The notes: generated by a model from the sequence alone, not told the origin. DNA of 64,000 nt from Rhodanobacter sp. DHG33 (GCF_014843005.1 NZ_JACYXM010000008.1:1-64000), one strand, 5' to 3'. Counted from the first letter of the stretch, positions 52,567 to 63,077 are shown. A program made the numbers and translations.

Positions 52567-53043
52567 TGAAGAAGATTTGCCTCGTCCAAATTGCAACAGC
52601 GTACAAACAGTCATGACGACAAAGGCGGCAAGGAGAAATCCATCTCCTACTATCAAAACCAACATGCGTAATATGAAATGTCCAGGCTCCTCGCTAAAGA
52701 CAGGCAAGTTGTTGGTGCACTGAACCCAAATTACCCATCCCATAGAAATTGCAGGTATGCCCACAAGCAACCACATGAAGAGCATCCCTGGCAGTCCGAC
52801 ACGGCCCGATGCTAGGCGTTCATACAAGGCAACACGCGAGCGAGCCATGTCGTCTGGGGCAACGCTGGATGGTCTAATGGGGGCTGGCGACTTCGGCTCT
52901 GGTCTCATGAAAGACACCAAAGTGTCCGAGGTCGTATGCTCCTGATGTTGTTCTTTACATTCAATGGGAGTCCCGCGCATCAGGCTGCTCTCTTGATCGT
53001 CGACGACAAAAGATTTGCCGCCGATCTTCAGCTCGCTAGACAT
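52564..53043 (-). CDS. Two-helix membrane protein of unknown function in an AT-rich patch
   Basis: A 159-residue protein with a soluble N-terminal half (about 1-80). Two membrane helices follow (about 86-108 and 122-150), with a short charged tail. AGGGGG is 3-4 bases before the ATG, so translation is plausible. Base composition is clearly lower in G+C than in every neighbour, and codon choice is unlike the rest of the window, which suggests recent transfer. Its stop lies against the greB remnant. I do not recognise the family. The beginning, S-E-L-K-I-G-G-K-S-F-V-V-D-D, has no match that I know. Confidence 0.6.
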   Translation of the reverse strand: MSSELKIGGKSFVVDDQESSLMRGTPIECKEQHQEHTTSDTLVSFMRPEPKSPAPIRPSSVAPDDMARSRVALYERLASGRVGLPGMLFMWLLVGIPAISMGWVIWVQCTNNLPVFSEEPGHFILRMLVLIVGDGFLLAAFVVMTVCTLLQFGRGKSSS

Positions 53044-53116
53044 GAAGCCCCCTATGGACGTTGGACTCGCTTTAAACAGGGCAAATATCTCTTACCCCAC
53101 GTAACTCACATGCTTT

Positions 53117-53947
53117 TCAATACCGACCCAGCAATTCAACCGCTGGAGGGTAACACCGCCCTATTCTGACTGGTCGAAAACACGCTGCCTCGCGACAAAA
53201 CGCTTCCTGCTTATTTCCTGGATGCCAGCCGGGCACTCCAGCCAACGGCAAAGGCCGCAGTTCCAGCGGATCGCACAACACCTCGCCTGTGAGAGTTGCA
53301 TGTGCACAAGCGTCGGCAACCATGGCCGTCGAGACATCTGGCCCAGCCACCACCAAGGCTTTCCCCACAAGCAGCTGTCCCGGCGTCAGCGCATGCTCGA
53401 GCAAGGCATGGCCAAACAACTCCACCTGGATGCGGCCATCCAGCCACGCCGCACGCTCGCGCCAGAACAGGCCATGCCAGTCGTGCGCGTCCCATAGTGC
53501 GAGCAGCGCCGGATCGCGCAGCGCGACCACCACACCGGCTTCGTCGAAGTGGGTGAGCGCGTATTGGGCCCGTGAGCGTTGTCTTGTGCCCATGTGGGCG
53601 ATTTCGGCCATCTGCCGCGCATTGAGTGCGCGCTTCAAAGCCGGATGGCGAAGCCAGACCAGGGCGTTGAACAGATCGTGCCAGTTGTTTTCGCGGGTGG
53701 CGATTTCGCCGTGTTCGGCGATGCGCTGTTCGTAGTGCAGGCCATCGGCCAGCAGTTCGCGGGTTTGCGCCGCGAAACGTTCGCGCATGCCGATAGGGCG
53801 ACATGCATTCAGTGCCGCGACCGAAGGCCAATCGCGGCCTTCGATCAACCCCGCGTACTCTCGCCAATCCGCCAGCGGCATCCGCTGGAACACCTGCGGA
53901 TCGACCGCGTCGCGGGCCGGCGCCACATATCTCATGCGCACATCCAT
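53117..53947 (-). CDS. DUF3025-family protein
   Basis: A 276-residue cytoplasmic protein recognised by R-E-N-N-W-H-D-L-F-N-A-L-V-W-L and the flanking A-L-N-A-R, the hallmark of DUF3025. Other recurring stretches are L-T-H-F-D-E-A-G-V-V-V and V-P-G-W-H-P-G-N near the end. The family is common in proteobacteria and has no assigned function. The start is 53947 or 53935 (M-D-V-R-M-R-Y). Its 3' end reaches the AT-rich patch. The first DUF3025 residues lie 82 bases from the end of rimO on the same strand. Confidence 0.85.
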   Translation of the reverse strand: MDVRMRYVAPARDAVDPQVFQRMPLADWREYAGLIEGRDWPSVAALNACRPIGMRERFAAQTRELLADGLHYEQRIAEHGEIATRENNWHDLFNALVWLRHPALKRALNARQMAEIAHMGTRQRSRAQYALTHFDEAGVVVALRDPALLALWDAHDWHGLFWRERAAWLDGRIQVELFGHALLEHALTPGQLLVGKALVVAGPDVSTAMVADACAHATLTGEVLCDPLELRPLPLAGVPGWHPGNKQEAFCREAACFRPVRIGRCYPPAVELLGRY

Positions 53948-54029
53948 GAACGCGGTATTCCGCGAATCGTCATGGCATGCATTCCACGCTTCGCATCCAC
54001 GCCAGAAGCGGCCATCGCTGGCCGCACGC

Positions 54030-55367
54030 TCAAACGATCTTCAGCGCGGGATGCGCGAGGCGTGCATGCAGGTCGTGCTCGCCGGCACCCTCGACCACCA
54101 CGTCGACGAACTGGCCCGGCATGAGCCCCTGCCCGTCGGCGATCAGCACGGTGCCGTCGATCTCCGGCGCATCGGCGGCGGAACGCGCCACGGCGCCCCC
54201 GGCATTCGCTTCGTCCACCAGCACCTTGATGGTCCGGCCGATCTTGCGCTGCAGCTTGGCCGCGGAGATTTCCGCCTGCACGGCCATGAACTGCTCGAGG
54301 CGGTCTTCCTTCAGTTCCTCGGAGACCGCACCGGGCAGTTCGTTGGCCTTGGCACCGTCCACCGGCGAATAGGCGAAGGCGCCCACGCGGTCGAGCTCGG
54401 CCTCGCGCAGGAAGTCCAGCAGCTCCGCGAACTCGGCGTCGGTCTCGCCGGGGAAGCCGACAATGAAGGTGCTGCGGATGGTGAGGTCTGGCACCAGCTT
54501 GCGCCAGTTGCGGATGCGCTCCAGCGTCTTGTCGATGTTGCCGGGGCGCTTCATCAGCTTGAGGATGCGCGGGCTGGCGTGCTGGAACGGGATGTCGAGG
54601 TACGGCAGGATCTTGCCCTCCGCCATCAGCGGCATCACCTCGTCCACGTGCGGGTATGGGTAGACGTAGTGCAGGCGCGTCCACGCGCCGAGTTCGGCCA
54701 AACCTTCGCACAGCTCGGTCATGCGCGTGCGGTACGCCTTGCCGCGCCATTCGCGCTCGGCGTACTTGAGGTCGACGCCGTAGGCGCTGGTGTCCTGCGA
54801 GATCACCAGCAGCTCCTTCACGCCGCCCTTCACCAGCCTCTCGGCCTCCAGCAGCACCTGGTCCACCGGACGCGAGACGAGGTCTCCGCGCATGGACGGG
54901 ATGATGCAGAAGCTGCAGCGGTGGTTGCAGCCTTCGGAAATCTTGAGGTACGCGTAGTGCTTCGGCGTCAGCTTGATGCCGGTGTCCGGCACGATGTCGA
55001 GGAACTTGTTGCGCTTGGGCGGCAGCGCCTCGTGCACCGCGTGCATCACACTGGCGTAGTCCTGCGGGCCGCTGATCGAGAGCACGTCGGGATAGGCCTC
55101 GCGGATCAGCTCGGCGCGCTTGCCCAGGCAACCGGTGACGATCACCTTGCCGTTCTCGTGCAGGGCGGTGCCGATGGAATCCAGCGACTCCTGCACCGCC
55201 GCGTCGATGAAGCCGCAGGTGTTCACCACCACCGCGTCGGCCTCGCCGTAGCTGGGCACGATCTCGTAGCCCTCGACCTTGAGCTGGGTGAGGATGCGCT
55301 CGGAATCCACCAGCGCCTTGGGGCAGCCGAGGCTGACGAAACCGATTTTCTGCGAGGCCTGCGACAT
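54030..55367 (-). CDS. rimO: Ribosomal protein S12 methylthiotransferase
   Basis: A radical-SAM enzyme that methylthiolates Asp89 of ribosomal protein S12. The 445-residue product has the three usual parts. The N-terminal domain has three cluster cysteines, in S-L-G-C-P-K, V-N-T-C-G-F and V-T-G-C-L-G. The radical-SAM core is G-C-N-H-R-C-S-F-C. The C-terminal TRAM-like domain runs from about residue 375. The start at 55367 ([15 protein letters not shown]) is preferred. The P-S-M-R-G and V-D-S-E-R-I-L signatures separate it from MiaB. Confidence 0.97.
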   Translation of the reverse strand: MSQASQKIGFVSLGCPKALVDSERILTQLKVEGYEIVPSYGEADAVVVNTCGFIDAAVQESLDSIGTALHENGKVIVTGCLGKRAELIREAYPDVLSISGPQDYASVMHAVHEALPPKRNKFLDIVPDTGIKLTPKHYAYLKISEGCNHRCSFCIIPSMRGDLVSRPVDQVLLEAERLVKGGVKELLVISQDTSAYGVDLKYAEREWRGKAYRTRMTELCEGLAELGAWTRLHYVYPYPHVDEVMPLMAEGKILPYLDIPFQHASPRILKLMKRPGNIDKTLERIRNWRKLVPDLTIRSTFIVGFPGETDAEFAELLDFLREAELDRVGAFAYSPVDGAKANELPGAVSEELKEDRLEQFMAVQAEISAAKLQRKIGRTIKVLVDEANAGGAVARSAADAPEIDGTVLIADGQGLMPGQFVDVVVEGAGEHDLHARLAHPALKIV

Positions 55368-55561
55368 GGCGGCGGCAACCGTGAGCAAAGGGGAAACGGC
55401 CAATTATACGGGCATGTGGCCTTGACCAAGGCTACGAGCGCCGGCCTGCCGTTACGACCTTCACCGAAACGACGGGAAGCGGGTCGAAGCACTGCACCTT
55501 CACCCGCCGCCCGCACCCGCGCCAGCTAGAATCTCCCTACCGCCGCCAGGGAGTGACCGTC

Positions 55562-56233
55562 ATGGGTCAGCACATCCATATCCCCACCTCGCGCACGCAA
55601 TGCATCGGCGGCTACCTCGCCCAGCCCGAAGGCAAGCCGAAGGGCGGCATTGTCGTGGTGCAGGAGATCTTCGGCGTCACCGGGCACATCCGCAGCGTGG
55701 CCGATCGCTTCGCCGCCGCCGGCTACACCGCCATTGCGCCGGCCTTCTTCGACCACCTGGAGTCCTGGCTGGAACTGGACTACGACGAGGTGGGCATGGC
55801 GCGCGGCAAGGCGCTGGTCTACGAGCTGGGGCTGGACCGCCCGCTGGAGGACGTGGCCAGCGCCGCCGAATCCATCGCCTCGTCCGGCAAGGTCGGCGTG
55901 GTGGGCTACTGCTGGGGCGGCACGATCGCCCTGCTTTCCGCGCTGCGGCTGGGGCTGCCCGCGGTGAGCTACTACGGCGCGCGCAACGTGCCCTTCCTGG
56001 TCGAGAAGCCGAAAGCGCCGGCGATGTTCCACTTCGGCGAGGACGACCCCTCGATCCCGCCCGAGGCGGTGGCGCAGCACCGCGAAGCGCTGCCGCAGAT
56101 GGACGTCTTCACCTACCCCGGCGCCGGCCACGCTTTCAACCGCGACGGCGACGCGCACTACCACGAGCCCAGCGCGAAACTGGCGTGGCAGCGCACGCTG
56201 GCCTTCTTCGACCAGCAACTGGCTGGCGCATGA
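55562..56233 (+). CDS. Dienelactone hydrolase family protein
   Basis: A 223-residue alpha/beta hydrolase. The catalytic triad of carboxymethylenebutenolidases is visible as C117 in G-Y-C-W-G-G, the acid at D162 in G-E-D-D-P-S, and H190 in G-A-G-H-A-F-N-R. E36 in Q-E-I-F-G-V, which tunes the cysteine, is conserved. No other chlorocatechol gene is near, so the role may be general ester or lactone hydrolysis. AGGGAG precedes the ATG at 55562. Its stop overlaps the HIT gene by four bases. Confidence 0.9.
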   Translation: MGQHIHIPTSRTQCIGGYLAQPEGKPKGGIVVVQEIFGVTGHIRSVADRFAAAGYTAIAPAFFDHLESWLELDYDEVGMARGKALVYELGLDRPLEDVASAAESIASSGKVGVVGYCWGGTIALLSALRLGLPAVSYYGARNVPFLVEKPKAPAMFHFGEDDPSIPPEAVAQHREALPQMDVFTYPGAGHAFNRDGDAHYHEPSAKLAWQRTLAFFDQQLAGA

Positions 56234-56694
56234 GCGAAGCGACCTTCGCGCTCGACCCGCGGCTGGAAGCCGACACCCGCCACGTCGCCATGCTGCCGCT
56301 GTGCGAGCTGCGGCTGATGGACGACGCGCGCTTCGCATGGCTGGTGCTGGTGCCGCGCCGCGCAGGCATGGTGGAAGTGGCCGACCTCACCGAAGCGGAA
56401 CAGCAGCAGCTGTGGCAGGAAGCGAATCGTTGCGCCGCCGCGCTGCGCGCCGTGGCCCCCTGCGACAAACTCAACCTCGGCGCACTGGGGAACATCGTGC
56501 GCCAGCTGCACTTGCACGTGGTGGCGCGGACCCAGGGCGATGCGGCCTGGCCAGGGCCGGTGTGGGGCCATGGCGAACGCGAACCGTACCATCGCGATGC
56601 CATGGCAAGCCGGCTGGATCTGCTGCGCGATGCGCTTGGCTGTGACGGCACGTCCGGCACCCATCCTGTGCCGCCTGCGACGCCGCTTACTTGA
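56230..56694 (+). CDS. HIT-family nucleotide hydrolase/transferase-like protein
   Basis: A 154-residue histidine-triad superfamily protein. The active-site region reads Q92-L-H94-L-H96-V-V, where the first His of the H-x-H-x-H-x-x triad is replaced by Gln. The catalytic middle histidine remains. That variant is frequent in proteobacterial HIT proteins, whose substrates are poorly known. The gene is locked between neighbours: ATGA overlap with the dienelactone hydrolase and TTGA overlap with the sensor kinase. Confidence 0.87.
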   Translation: MSEATFALDPRLEADTRHVAMLPLCELRLMDDARFAWLVLVPRRAGMVEVADLTEAEQQQLWQEANRCAAALRAVAPCDKLNLGALGNIVRQLHLHVVARTQGDAAWPGPVWGHGEREPYHRDAMASRLDLLRDALGCDGTSGTHPVPPATPLT

Positions 56695-58097
56695 AGCTGT
56701 CCATCGGCTACCGCCTGTTCTTCGCCGTCTGGCTGACGATGCTTTCGCTGGGGGCGCTTGGCATCGAACTGGCGCGGTGGAAGCTGCTCGACAATTTCTC
56801 CGGCGGAATGCCCGACACGGACACCGGCTTCCTCGACGGCCTGAGCGCCACGCTGGAAGCGAAATACCTGGCGCACCACGACTGGTCGTTTCTTCCTTCC
56901 GGCGCCTCGCACCGCAAGGCATGGCTGCCCGACGAATACATGCATTCGCGGGGGGCGCTAGAGGCATTCGGCACACGACCCGGAGCGACGAGCGTCGCCT
57001 ATCGGATCGGCCTGGTGGACCGGCAGGGAGACTACCTGGCCGGAGCGCTCGCCAACCCCGTGACGGTCGCCGTCGGCGCGCTCAACCGGAGCGCACACCC
57101 GCTCATGGTGGATGGCGAGCGGATCGGGTCGCTGGTGGTGGCCCAGCCGCAGAATCCCGATGATGCGCTGGCTGTCGCGTTCCTGATCGATCAGCAAGAC
57201 CGCCTGCTCTTCGTCGCGCTTGCCGGACTGCTGCTGAGCGCCGCCATCGCGGCACTGTTCGCAGCGCATCTGCGCCGGCCGATCGCGCAACTCGCCGCAG
57301 GCGCGCGCCAGCTCCAGAAAGCGCGATTCGACACCCGCATCGACCTGCGCCGCCGCGACGAACTCGGCGAGCTTGCCAGCACCTTCAATCAGCTGGCGGC
57401 TCGGCTCGAGGAAACGGAACGCGCGCGCCGGCAATGGATCGCGGACACTTCGCACGAATTGCGCACGCCCCTGGCGGTGCTTCGGGCCCAACTGGAAAGC
57501 TTGCAGGACCGTGTCCGTGCCGTCACGCCCGAGAACCTCGCACTGATGGAGCGGCAGGTTCGCTCGCTGGGCAGGCTCATCGACAATCTCTACGAGCTGG
57601 CCCGTGCCGATATCGGTCAAACCGCCTACGACATGGCCCCGCACGACGTATGGCCGCTGCTGCGCGAGGTGTTCGGCGATTTTGCGGGCAGATTCCACGC
57701 CGCCGGACTGCACCCTGAAATCGGCGCGGCACCGGAGCATTCCCGCGTGAACTGCGACGCCGACCGCATACGCCAGGTCGCCGCCAACCTGTTCGAGAAC
57801 AGCGCGCGCTACACCGCAGCCGGCGGCCGCGTCGCCCTGGGCGGCGCCGCGGCCGCCGGAGAATTGCGCATCACCGTCGACGACTCCGCCCCTGGCGTCC
57901 CCGACTCCTCCATCGACCGGCTCGGCGAACGCTTCTTCCGGCCGGACGCTTCGCGCAGCCGGGAATCCGGCGGTACCGGAATCGGCCTCGCACTGAGCAG
58001 GCAGATTGTCGCCGCGCACGGCGGCCGCCTCGAATTTTCTCCCTCTCCGCTGGGCGGTTTGCGCGCCGTGATTACCTTGAAGCTGCACGACCGATGA
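56691..58097 (+). CDS. baeS: BaeS-like envelope-stress sensor histidine kinase
   Basis: A 468-residue inner-membrane kinase. The first membrane helix (about 7-27) and second (about 172-192) enclose a periplasmic domain of ~145 residues. HAMP (about 193-245) precedes the dimerisation helix with phospho-acceptor H255 in D-T-S-H-E-L-R-T-P-L-A-V-L-R. The HATPase_c domain has the N-box N-L-F-E-N-S-A-R-Y, D-S-A-P-G-V-P and G-G-T-G-I-G-L. The resemblance to E. coli BaeS extends to R-R-P-I/V, F-N-Q-L-A and D-S-A-P-G-V. It starts with TTG overlapping the HIT stop (TTGA) and overlaps baeR by four bases. Confidence 0.88.
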   Translation: MKLSIGYRLFFAVWLTMLSLGALGIELARWKLLDNFSGGMPDTDTGFLDGLSATLEAKYLAHHDWSFLPSGASHRKAWLPDEYMHSRGALEAFGTRPGATSVAYRIGLVDRQGDYLAGALANPVTVAVGALNRSAHPLMVDGERIGSLVVAQPQNPDDALAVAFLIDQQDRLLFVALAGLLLSAAIAALFAAHLRRPIAQLAAGARQLQKARFDTRIDLRRRDELGELASTFNQLAARLEETERARRQWIADTSHELRTPLAVLRAQLESLQDRVRAVTPENLALMERQVRSLGRLIDNLYELARADIGQTAYDMAPHDVWPLLREVFGDFAGRFHAAGLHPEIGAAPEHSRVNCDADRIRQVAANLFENSARYTAAGGRVALGGAAAAGELRITVDDSAPGVPDSSIDRLGERFFRPDASRSRESGGTGIGLALSRQIVAAHGGRLEFSPSPLGGLRAVITLKLHDR

Positions 58098-58759
58098 GCC
58101 AGACGATTCTCATCGTGGAGGACGAAAGCGACCTTGCGGCCATCGTCGCCGACTACGTGGTGGCGGCCGGCTTCACCGCCGAGGTAGTTGCCGATGGCAT
58201 CGCTGCCCTCGCCGGCATTCGCCGCAGCCCTCCCGACCTGATCGTGCTCGACCTGATGCTGCCGGGGCTCGATGGGCTGGCGCTGTGCCGGGCCGTGCGC
58301 GCGTTTTCCGACGTGCCCATCCTCATGCTGACCGCCAGGGTCGAGGAAATAGACCGCCTGCTCGGCCTGGAAGCGGGTGCCGACGACTACGTCTGCAAAC
58401 CGTTCAGCCCGAGGGAACTCGTCGCGCGCATCAAGACGATACTGCGGCGCACGCATGGCTCCGAGCCGCGCCCGCCGCTCCTGGAGATAGACGAAGCCGC
58501 CCGCGCGATCCGCATCGGTCCACAGACGCTCGACCTGACTCCGAGCGAATACAACCTCTTCGCGGCCATGGCGAAGCGGCCCGGCACGGCGTTTTCGCGC
58601 GCGCAACTGCTGGACATCGCCCGCTGCGACAACCTCGACGTCGGCGACCGCGCCATCGACACGCATGTCAAGAACCTGCGGCGCAAGCTCGCCGCCGCGC
58701 TGCCGAACGTCGAGATCATCCACTCGATCTACGGGCTCGGTTACCGCGTCGACTTGTGA
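58094..58759 (+). CDS. baeR: BaeR-like OmpR-family response regulator
   Basis: A 221-residue regulator. The receiver (about 4-118) has the acidic pocket E9-D10, phospho-acceptor D53 in V-L-D-L-M-L-P-G, the T in L-T-A-R and K in C-K-P-F. The C-terminal winged helix (about 130-218) ends I-H-S-I-Y-G-L-G-Y-R-V. It is the partner of the overlapping BaeS-like kinase. In E. coli BaeSR responds to envelope damage, indole and metals and controls efflux. No efflux gene lies next to it here. An S41-family gene follows 99 bases later. Confidence 0.9.
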   Translation: MSQTILIVEDESDLAAIVADYVVAAGFTAEVVADGIAALAGIRRSPPDLIVLDLMLPGLDGLALCRAVRAFSDVPILMLTARVEEIDRLLGLEAGADDYVCKPFSPRELVARIKTILRRTHGSEPRPPLLEIDEAARAIRIGPQTLDLTPSEYNLFAAMAKRPGTAFSRAQLLDIARCDNLDVGDRAIDTHVKNLRRKLAAALPNVEIIHSIYGLGYRVDL

Positions 58760-58858
58760 CCCGGCATCCGCGGAGATCACGACACCCACGATTCCCTCAC
58801 ATTGCCATCGCAGGCTGCGTCCGTCGGCCGTCGACGCAACCATTTGGAGGGAAGTGAG

Positions 58859-59956
58859 ATGAACAAGAAGCGCAAGATCGCCATCGCCGCCGCCGTCGGC
58901 ATCTCGGCGTTGAGCAGCATCGCCGTACGGGCATGGGTGGGCCGGCCGGATGCGGGGCCGCCGCACGAACCGCCGCAGAAGGACATGGCCATCGACAAAG
59001 CCATGCGCAGCGAGGTCATCGACAACATCATCGCCAACCTCGACCGCGCCTATGTCTTTCCGGACAAAGCCGCCGTGATCGGGGCGGATCTGCGCTCGCG
59101 CCTCTCGCACGGAGACTTCGATGCCATCGGCAGCGCCGAGAAATTCGCCGATACCCTGACCGGGGTCCTGCAGGACCAGACCCACGACAAGCATCTGGAG
59201 GTCCGCTATTTCGAGCAGGCGGTCGCCGAAGGCCGGGACGGCGGCCCCTCGCCGGAAGAACAGGCGGACGAGGCCCTGCACCAGAAACAGCTCAACTATG
59301 GCTTCGCCAATGTCGGCCGGCTGCATTTCAACATCGGCCTGCTCGACCTGCATGCGTTCAGCCGGCCCCAGCCCGCGGCCGGGCGCATCGCCGCCGCGAT
59401 GACCCTGCTGGGCGATACCGATGCGTTGATCATCGACCTGCGCCAATGCCAAGGCGGCGACCCGGACACGGTGATGCTGCTGGCAAGCTACCTGTTCGAC
59501 AAACCCACGCATCTCAACGATATCTACTTCCGCGACGAGAATCGCACGCAGGAGCGCTGGACGACGGCCAGCGTGCCCGGCAAACGCTACGGGCAGGCGC
59601 GGCCCGTCTATCTGCTCACCAGCAATGACACCATTTCGGGATGCGAGGACTTCGCCTATGCCCTGAAAAACGCCGGCCGGGCGAAACTCGTCGGCGAGAC
59701 CACGGCCGGCGCCGCGCATGCCGGTGCGCCGCACCGGCTGAGCGCGCACTTCATGATGTTCGTGCCGTCGGGACGTCCGATCAATCCGGTGACGCACGGC
59801 GACTGGGAGGGCGTGGGCGTCGTGCCGGACATCAAGACATCGGCCGGGAAGGCGCTCGATGCGGCGCAACTCACGATACTCAGGAAGATGCTGTCGTCCG
59901 AGACGGACCCCATGCGGAAGGACGATATGCAGAAACACATCGACGCATTGAAATAA
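58859..59956 (+). CDS. S41-family (IRBP/tail-specific protease-like) exported protein
   Basis: A 365-residue protein with an N-terminal signal or anchor (K-K-R-K then hydrophobic residues 8-25). An N-terminal helical segment with E-V-I-D-N-I-I-A-N-L-D-R-A-Y-V-F-P resembles the Peptidase_S41_N region. The S41 catalytic core contains I-I-D-L-R-Q-C-Q-G-G-D. The probable catalytic serine is in T-S-N-D-T-I-S-G-C-E-D-F-A. No PDZ domain is apparent, as in the IRBP-like branch. GGAGG lies 8-9 bases before the ATG. Its place behind baeSR suggests an envelope-stress link, by inference. Confidence 0.85.
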   Translation: MNKKRKIAIAAAVGISALSSIAVRAWVGRPDAGPPHEPPQKDMAIDKAMRSEVIDNIIANLDRAYVFPDKAAVIGADLRSRLSHGDFDAIGSAEKFADTLTGVLQDQTHDKHLEVRYFEQAVAEGRDGGPSPEEQADEALHQKQLNYGFANVGRLHFNIGLLDLHAFSRPQPAAGRIAAAMTLLGDTDALIIDLRQCQGGDPDTVMLLASYLFDKPTHLNDIYFRDENRTQERWTTASVPGKRYGQARPVYLLTSNDTISGCEDFAYALKNAGRAKLVGETTAGAAHAGAPHRLSAHFMMFVPSGRPINPVTHGDWEGVGVVPDIKTSAGKALDAAQLTILRKMLSSETDPMRKDDMQKHIDALK

Positions 59957-59977
59957 ACCGGACCGCCGACAAAGCAA

Positions 59978-60005
59978 GAAGCCCGCGGATCGCTCCGCGG
60001 GCTTC
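59978..60005. terminator. Strong, probably bidirectional terminator
   Basis: GAAGCCCGCGGA and TCCGCGGGCTTC form a perfect 12-bp stem with a TCGC tetraloop between convergent genes. It is followed by tcgtt on the plus strand and ttgctttg on the minus strand. Confidence 0.8.
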
Positions 60006-60024
60006 TCGTTGGTCACCGATTAAA

Positions 60025-60555
60025 TCAGTGCTGTCCTTGCCCCTGCCCTTGTCCCTGCTGCTGCGCAGCCTGGTCGACAGAGTCGCAACCGGCGGCCGTC
60101 TTGCACTCCTGGCCGTTGCCGATCGTCACCGGCGCATGATGGTCTTCCAGCTCGCGCGCAGTGGTGTTGATCGCGTTGATCTCGGTGAGCTGGCCGTCCT
60201 TGTCGTAGTACACGGTGAAGCCGTAGTCGATCGACATGCGGGCCATGTACTCCAGATGCACCTTGCGGATCTTGTAGTCGTCGCTGGGCACCAGCAGGAT
60301 GGTCTTGGGCAGGTGGCCGGTGTCCTTGAGGTAGGCGAAGTGGCTGCCGGCATCGACCGCGGACAGTACCGCGCCGTCGATCACGAACTGGCCTTCCTTG
60401 TAGGCCTGCACGGTGCTGTCGAACCGGCCCTTCCACTGGGCCGTCTGGGCCTGCTGGGTCTTGATGCTGTTCTTGTGACAGCCGGCGAGCACGAGCACGC
60501 TGCCGAGCACCAGCGCGGCGGCGACTCGGGTCAGGATGGTGGAAAGACGGATCAT
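60025..60555 (-). CDS. Putative lipoprotein of unknown function
   Basis: A 176-residue protein with a lipoprotein signal peptide ending L-V-L-A-G-C at about residue 26. The following residues are H-K-N-S, with no Asp at +2, so outer-membrane targeting is likely. The body contains F-V-I-D-G-A-V-L-S and I-D-Y-G-F-T-V-Y-Y-D-K-D-G. The tail is Gln/Gly-rich with repeated Q-G units. I do not recognise the family. It is preceded by the dcd gene on the same strand with an 84-base gap. Confidence 0.75.
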   Translation of the reverse strand: MIRLSTILTRVAAALVLGSVLVLAGCHKNSIKTQQAQTAQWKGRFDSTVQAYKEGQFVIDGAVLSAVDAGSHFAYLKDTGHLPKTILLVPSDDYKIRKVHLEYMARMSIDYGFTVYYDKDGQLTEINAINTTARELEDHHAPVTIGNGQECKTAAGCDSVDQAAQQQGQGQGQGQH

Positions 60556-60639
60556 CGGGTTCTCCTGCGAAAAGCGGTCGTGTGACTTTGCAATGTTAGT
60601 GCGCGCCGCAGCTCCGGCGCGCGGGGCCGGCGTGGCCGT

Positions 60640-61206
60640 TCAGGTACGCGGCAGGGTCACGCCCTGCTGGCCCTGGTATTTGCCGCCGCGGTCGCGGTAG
60701 CTGGTTTCGCAGGGCTCGTCGGATTCGAAGAACAGCATCTGCGCCACGCCTTCGTTGGCGTAGATCTTGGCGGGCAGCGGCGTGGTGTTGGAGAACTCCA
60801 GCGTCACGTGGCCCTCCCACTCCGGCTCCAGCGGCGTCACGTTGACGATGATGCCGCAGCGCGCGTAGGTGCTCTTGCCCAGGCACACCACCAGCACGTC
60901 GCGCGGGATGCGGAAGTACTCGACCGTGCGCGCCAGCGCGAAGGAATTGGGCGGGATGATGCACACGTCCGACACCACGTCCACGAAGCTGTTCGGATCG
61001 AACGCCTTGGGGTCGACGATGGTGGAGTTGATGTTGGTGAACACCTTGAACTCGCGCGCGCAGCGCACGTCGTAGCCGTAGCTGGAGGTGCCGTAGGACA
61101 CGATGCGCCCCTCGCCATTCTGCTTGACCTGGCCCGGCTCGAACGGCTCGATCATGCCGTGGCCTTCGGCCATGCGGCGGATCCACTTGTCGGACTTGAT
61201 GCTCAC
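60640..61206 (-). CDS. dcd: dCTP deaminase
   Basis: A trimeric enzyme deaminating dCTP to dUTP (EC 3.5.4.13), the main route to dTMP in many gammaproteobacteria. The 188-residue product begins [12 protein letters not shown]. It has S-S-Y-G-Y-D-V-R, the active-site E in H-V-T-L-E-F-S-N-T and [12 protein letters not shown] at 61206 with GCGGAGC at 6 bases is the start that fits the family. An upstream in-frame ATG does not. Confidence 0.96.
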   Translation of the reverse strand: MSIKSDKWIRRMAEGHGMIEPFEPGQVKQNGEGRIVSYGTSSYGYDVRCAREFKVFTNINSTIVDPKAFDPNSFVDVVSDVCIIPPNSFALARTVEYFRIPRDVLVVCLGKSTYARCGIIVNVTPLEPEWEGHVTLEFSNTTPLPAKIYANEGVAQMLFFESDEPCETSYRDRGGKYQGQQGVTLPRT

Positions 61207-61300
61207 GTGCGCTCCGCAATCGGCGTGGCGCCCGGCCGGGCCGGGCGTAAAACGGCAAAAATACATGGTCGGGGAGGCGCGGCGCCAGCGGAGCGGCAAA

Positions 61301-61833
61301 TCAACCCAGTTCGGCCTTCAGACAAGCCAGCGCCGCACGCAGTTCCGCGCAGCGTTCCGCGCTGTCCAGCACCTGCTCCATCGTGCAGCCCGCGCCCGGC
61401 AAGGCCACCGGCATGGGCTGCGTCGTCAGCACTTCGGCCGACATGGTGCGCAGGATCTCGGCCAGCGCCTCCTGTGCGTGGTGCGAGCCGCGCGCCGACG
61501 CGTTCAGCAGCAGCACCGGCTTGCCGGGAAATTCCAGGCTGCCCACCAGCCAGTCCAGCAGGTTCTTGAAGGCACCGGGCACGCCGTGGGCGTATTCGGG
61601 ACAGGCGACCAGCAGCGCATCGGCCTGCCCCACGGCCTCGCGCAACGCCAGCACGGGAACGGGCAACGGGTCGCATTCGTCGTCGGGATTGAACGGCGGC
61701 AGGGCGGCGAGGCCTTCGTACATCGCCAGATCGAGCGGCGCCGGCGCCAGTTGCCGCGCGGCTTCCAGCGCGGCACGGTTGGAGGACACGCGCCGCAAGC
61801 TGCCGCACAGGCACAGCACGCGCCGCGGGGTGC

Positions 61834-61837
<4 letters not shown>
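61301..61837 (-). CDS. NADPH-dependent FMN reductase family protein
   Basis: A 178-residue flavodoxin-like reductase. The FMN phosphate loop [10 protein letters not shown] is at about residues 12-21. The isoalloxazine-binding [17 protein letters not shown] lies in the middle, as in chromate/quinone/azo reductases of the NADPH_dep_FMN_red family. The physiological substrate is unknown. Its start overlaps the mrp stop by four bases. Confidence 0.9.
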
Positions 61838-62928
<1,091 letters not shown>

Positions 62929-63077
62929 GTCGTGTCTGGGTACGGTGGGGAGCCACGCATTATGCCAGCCATGGCCATGGCTCCGTCCGGCAACGCCAGC
63001 TTGGCGCGATGCAGCTTGACGACTCCGGCCGGCGTCGTCAGGCTCGAACCATACTGTCACGCACGGGGAATGTCGCC

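Noticed and set aside
52390-53116. Insertion sequence or integrated element
   Set aside because: Low G+C and a gene remnant suggest transfer, but no transposase, integrase, terminal inverted repeat or target duplication could be found.
57809-60016. 735-codon open frame on the minus strand
   Set aside because: It is antisense to baeS, baeR and the S41-family gene, all with clear motifs. The translation is Arg/Ala-rich with no domain. Long shadow frames are expected at this G+C content.
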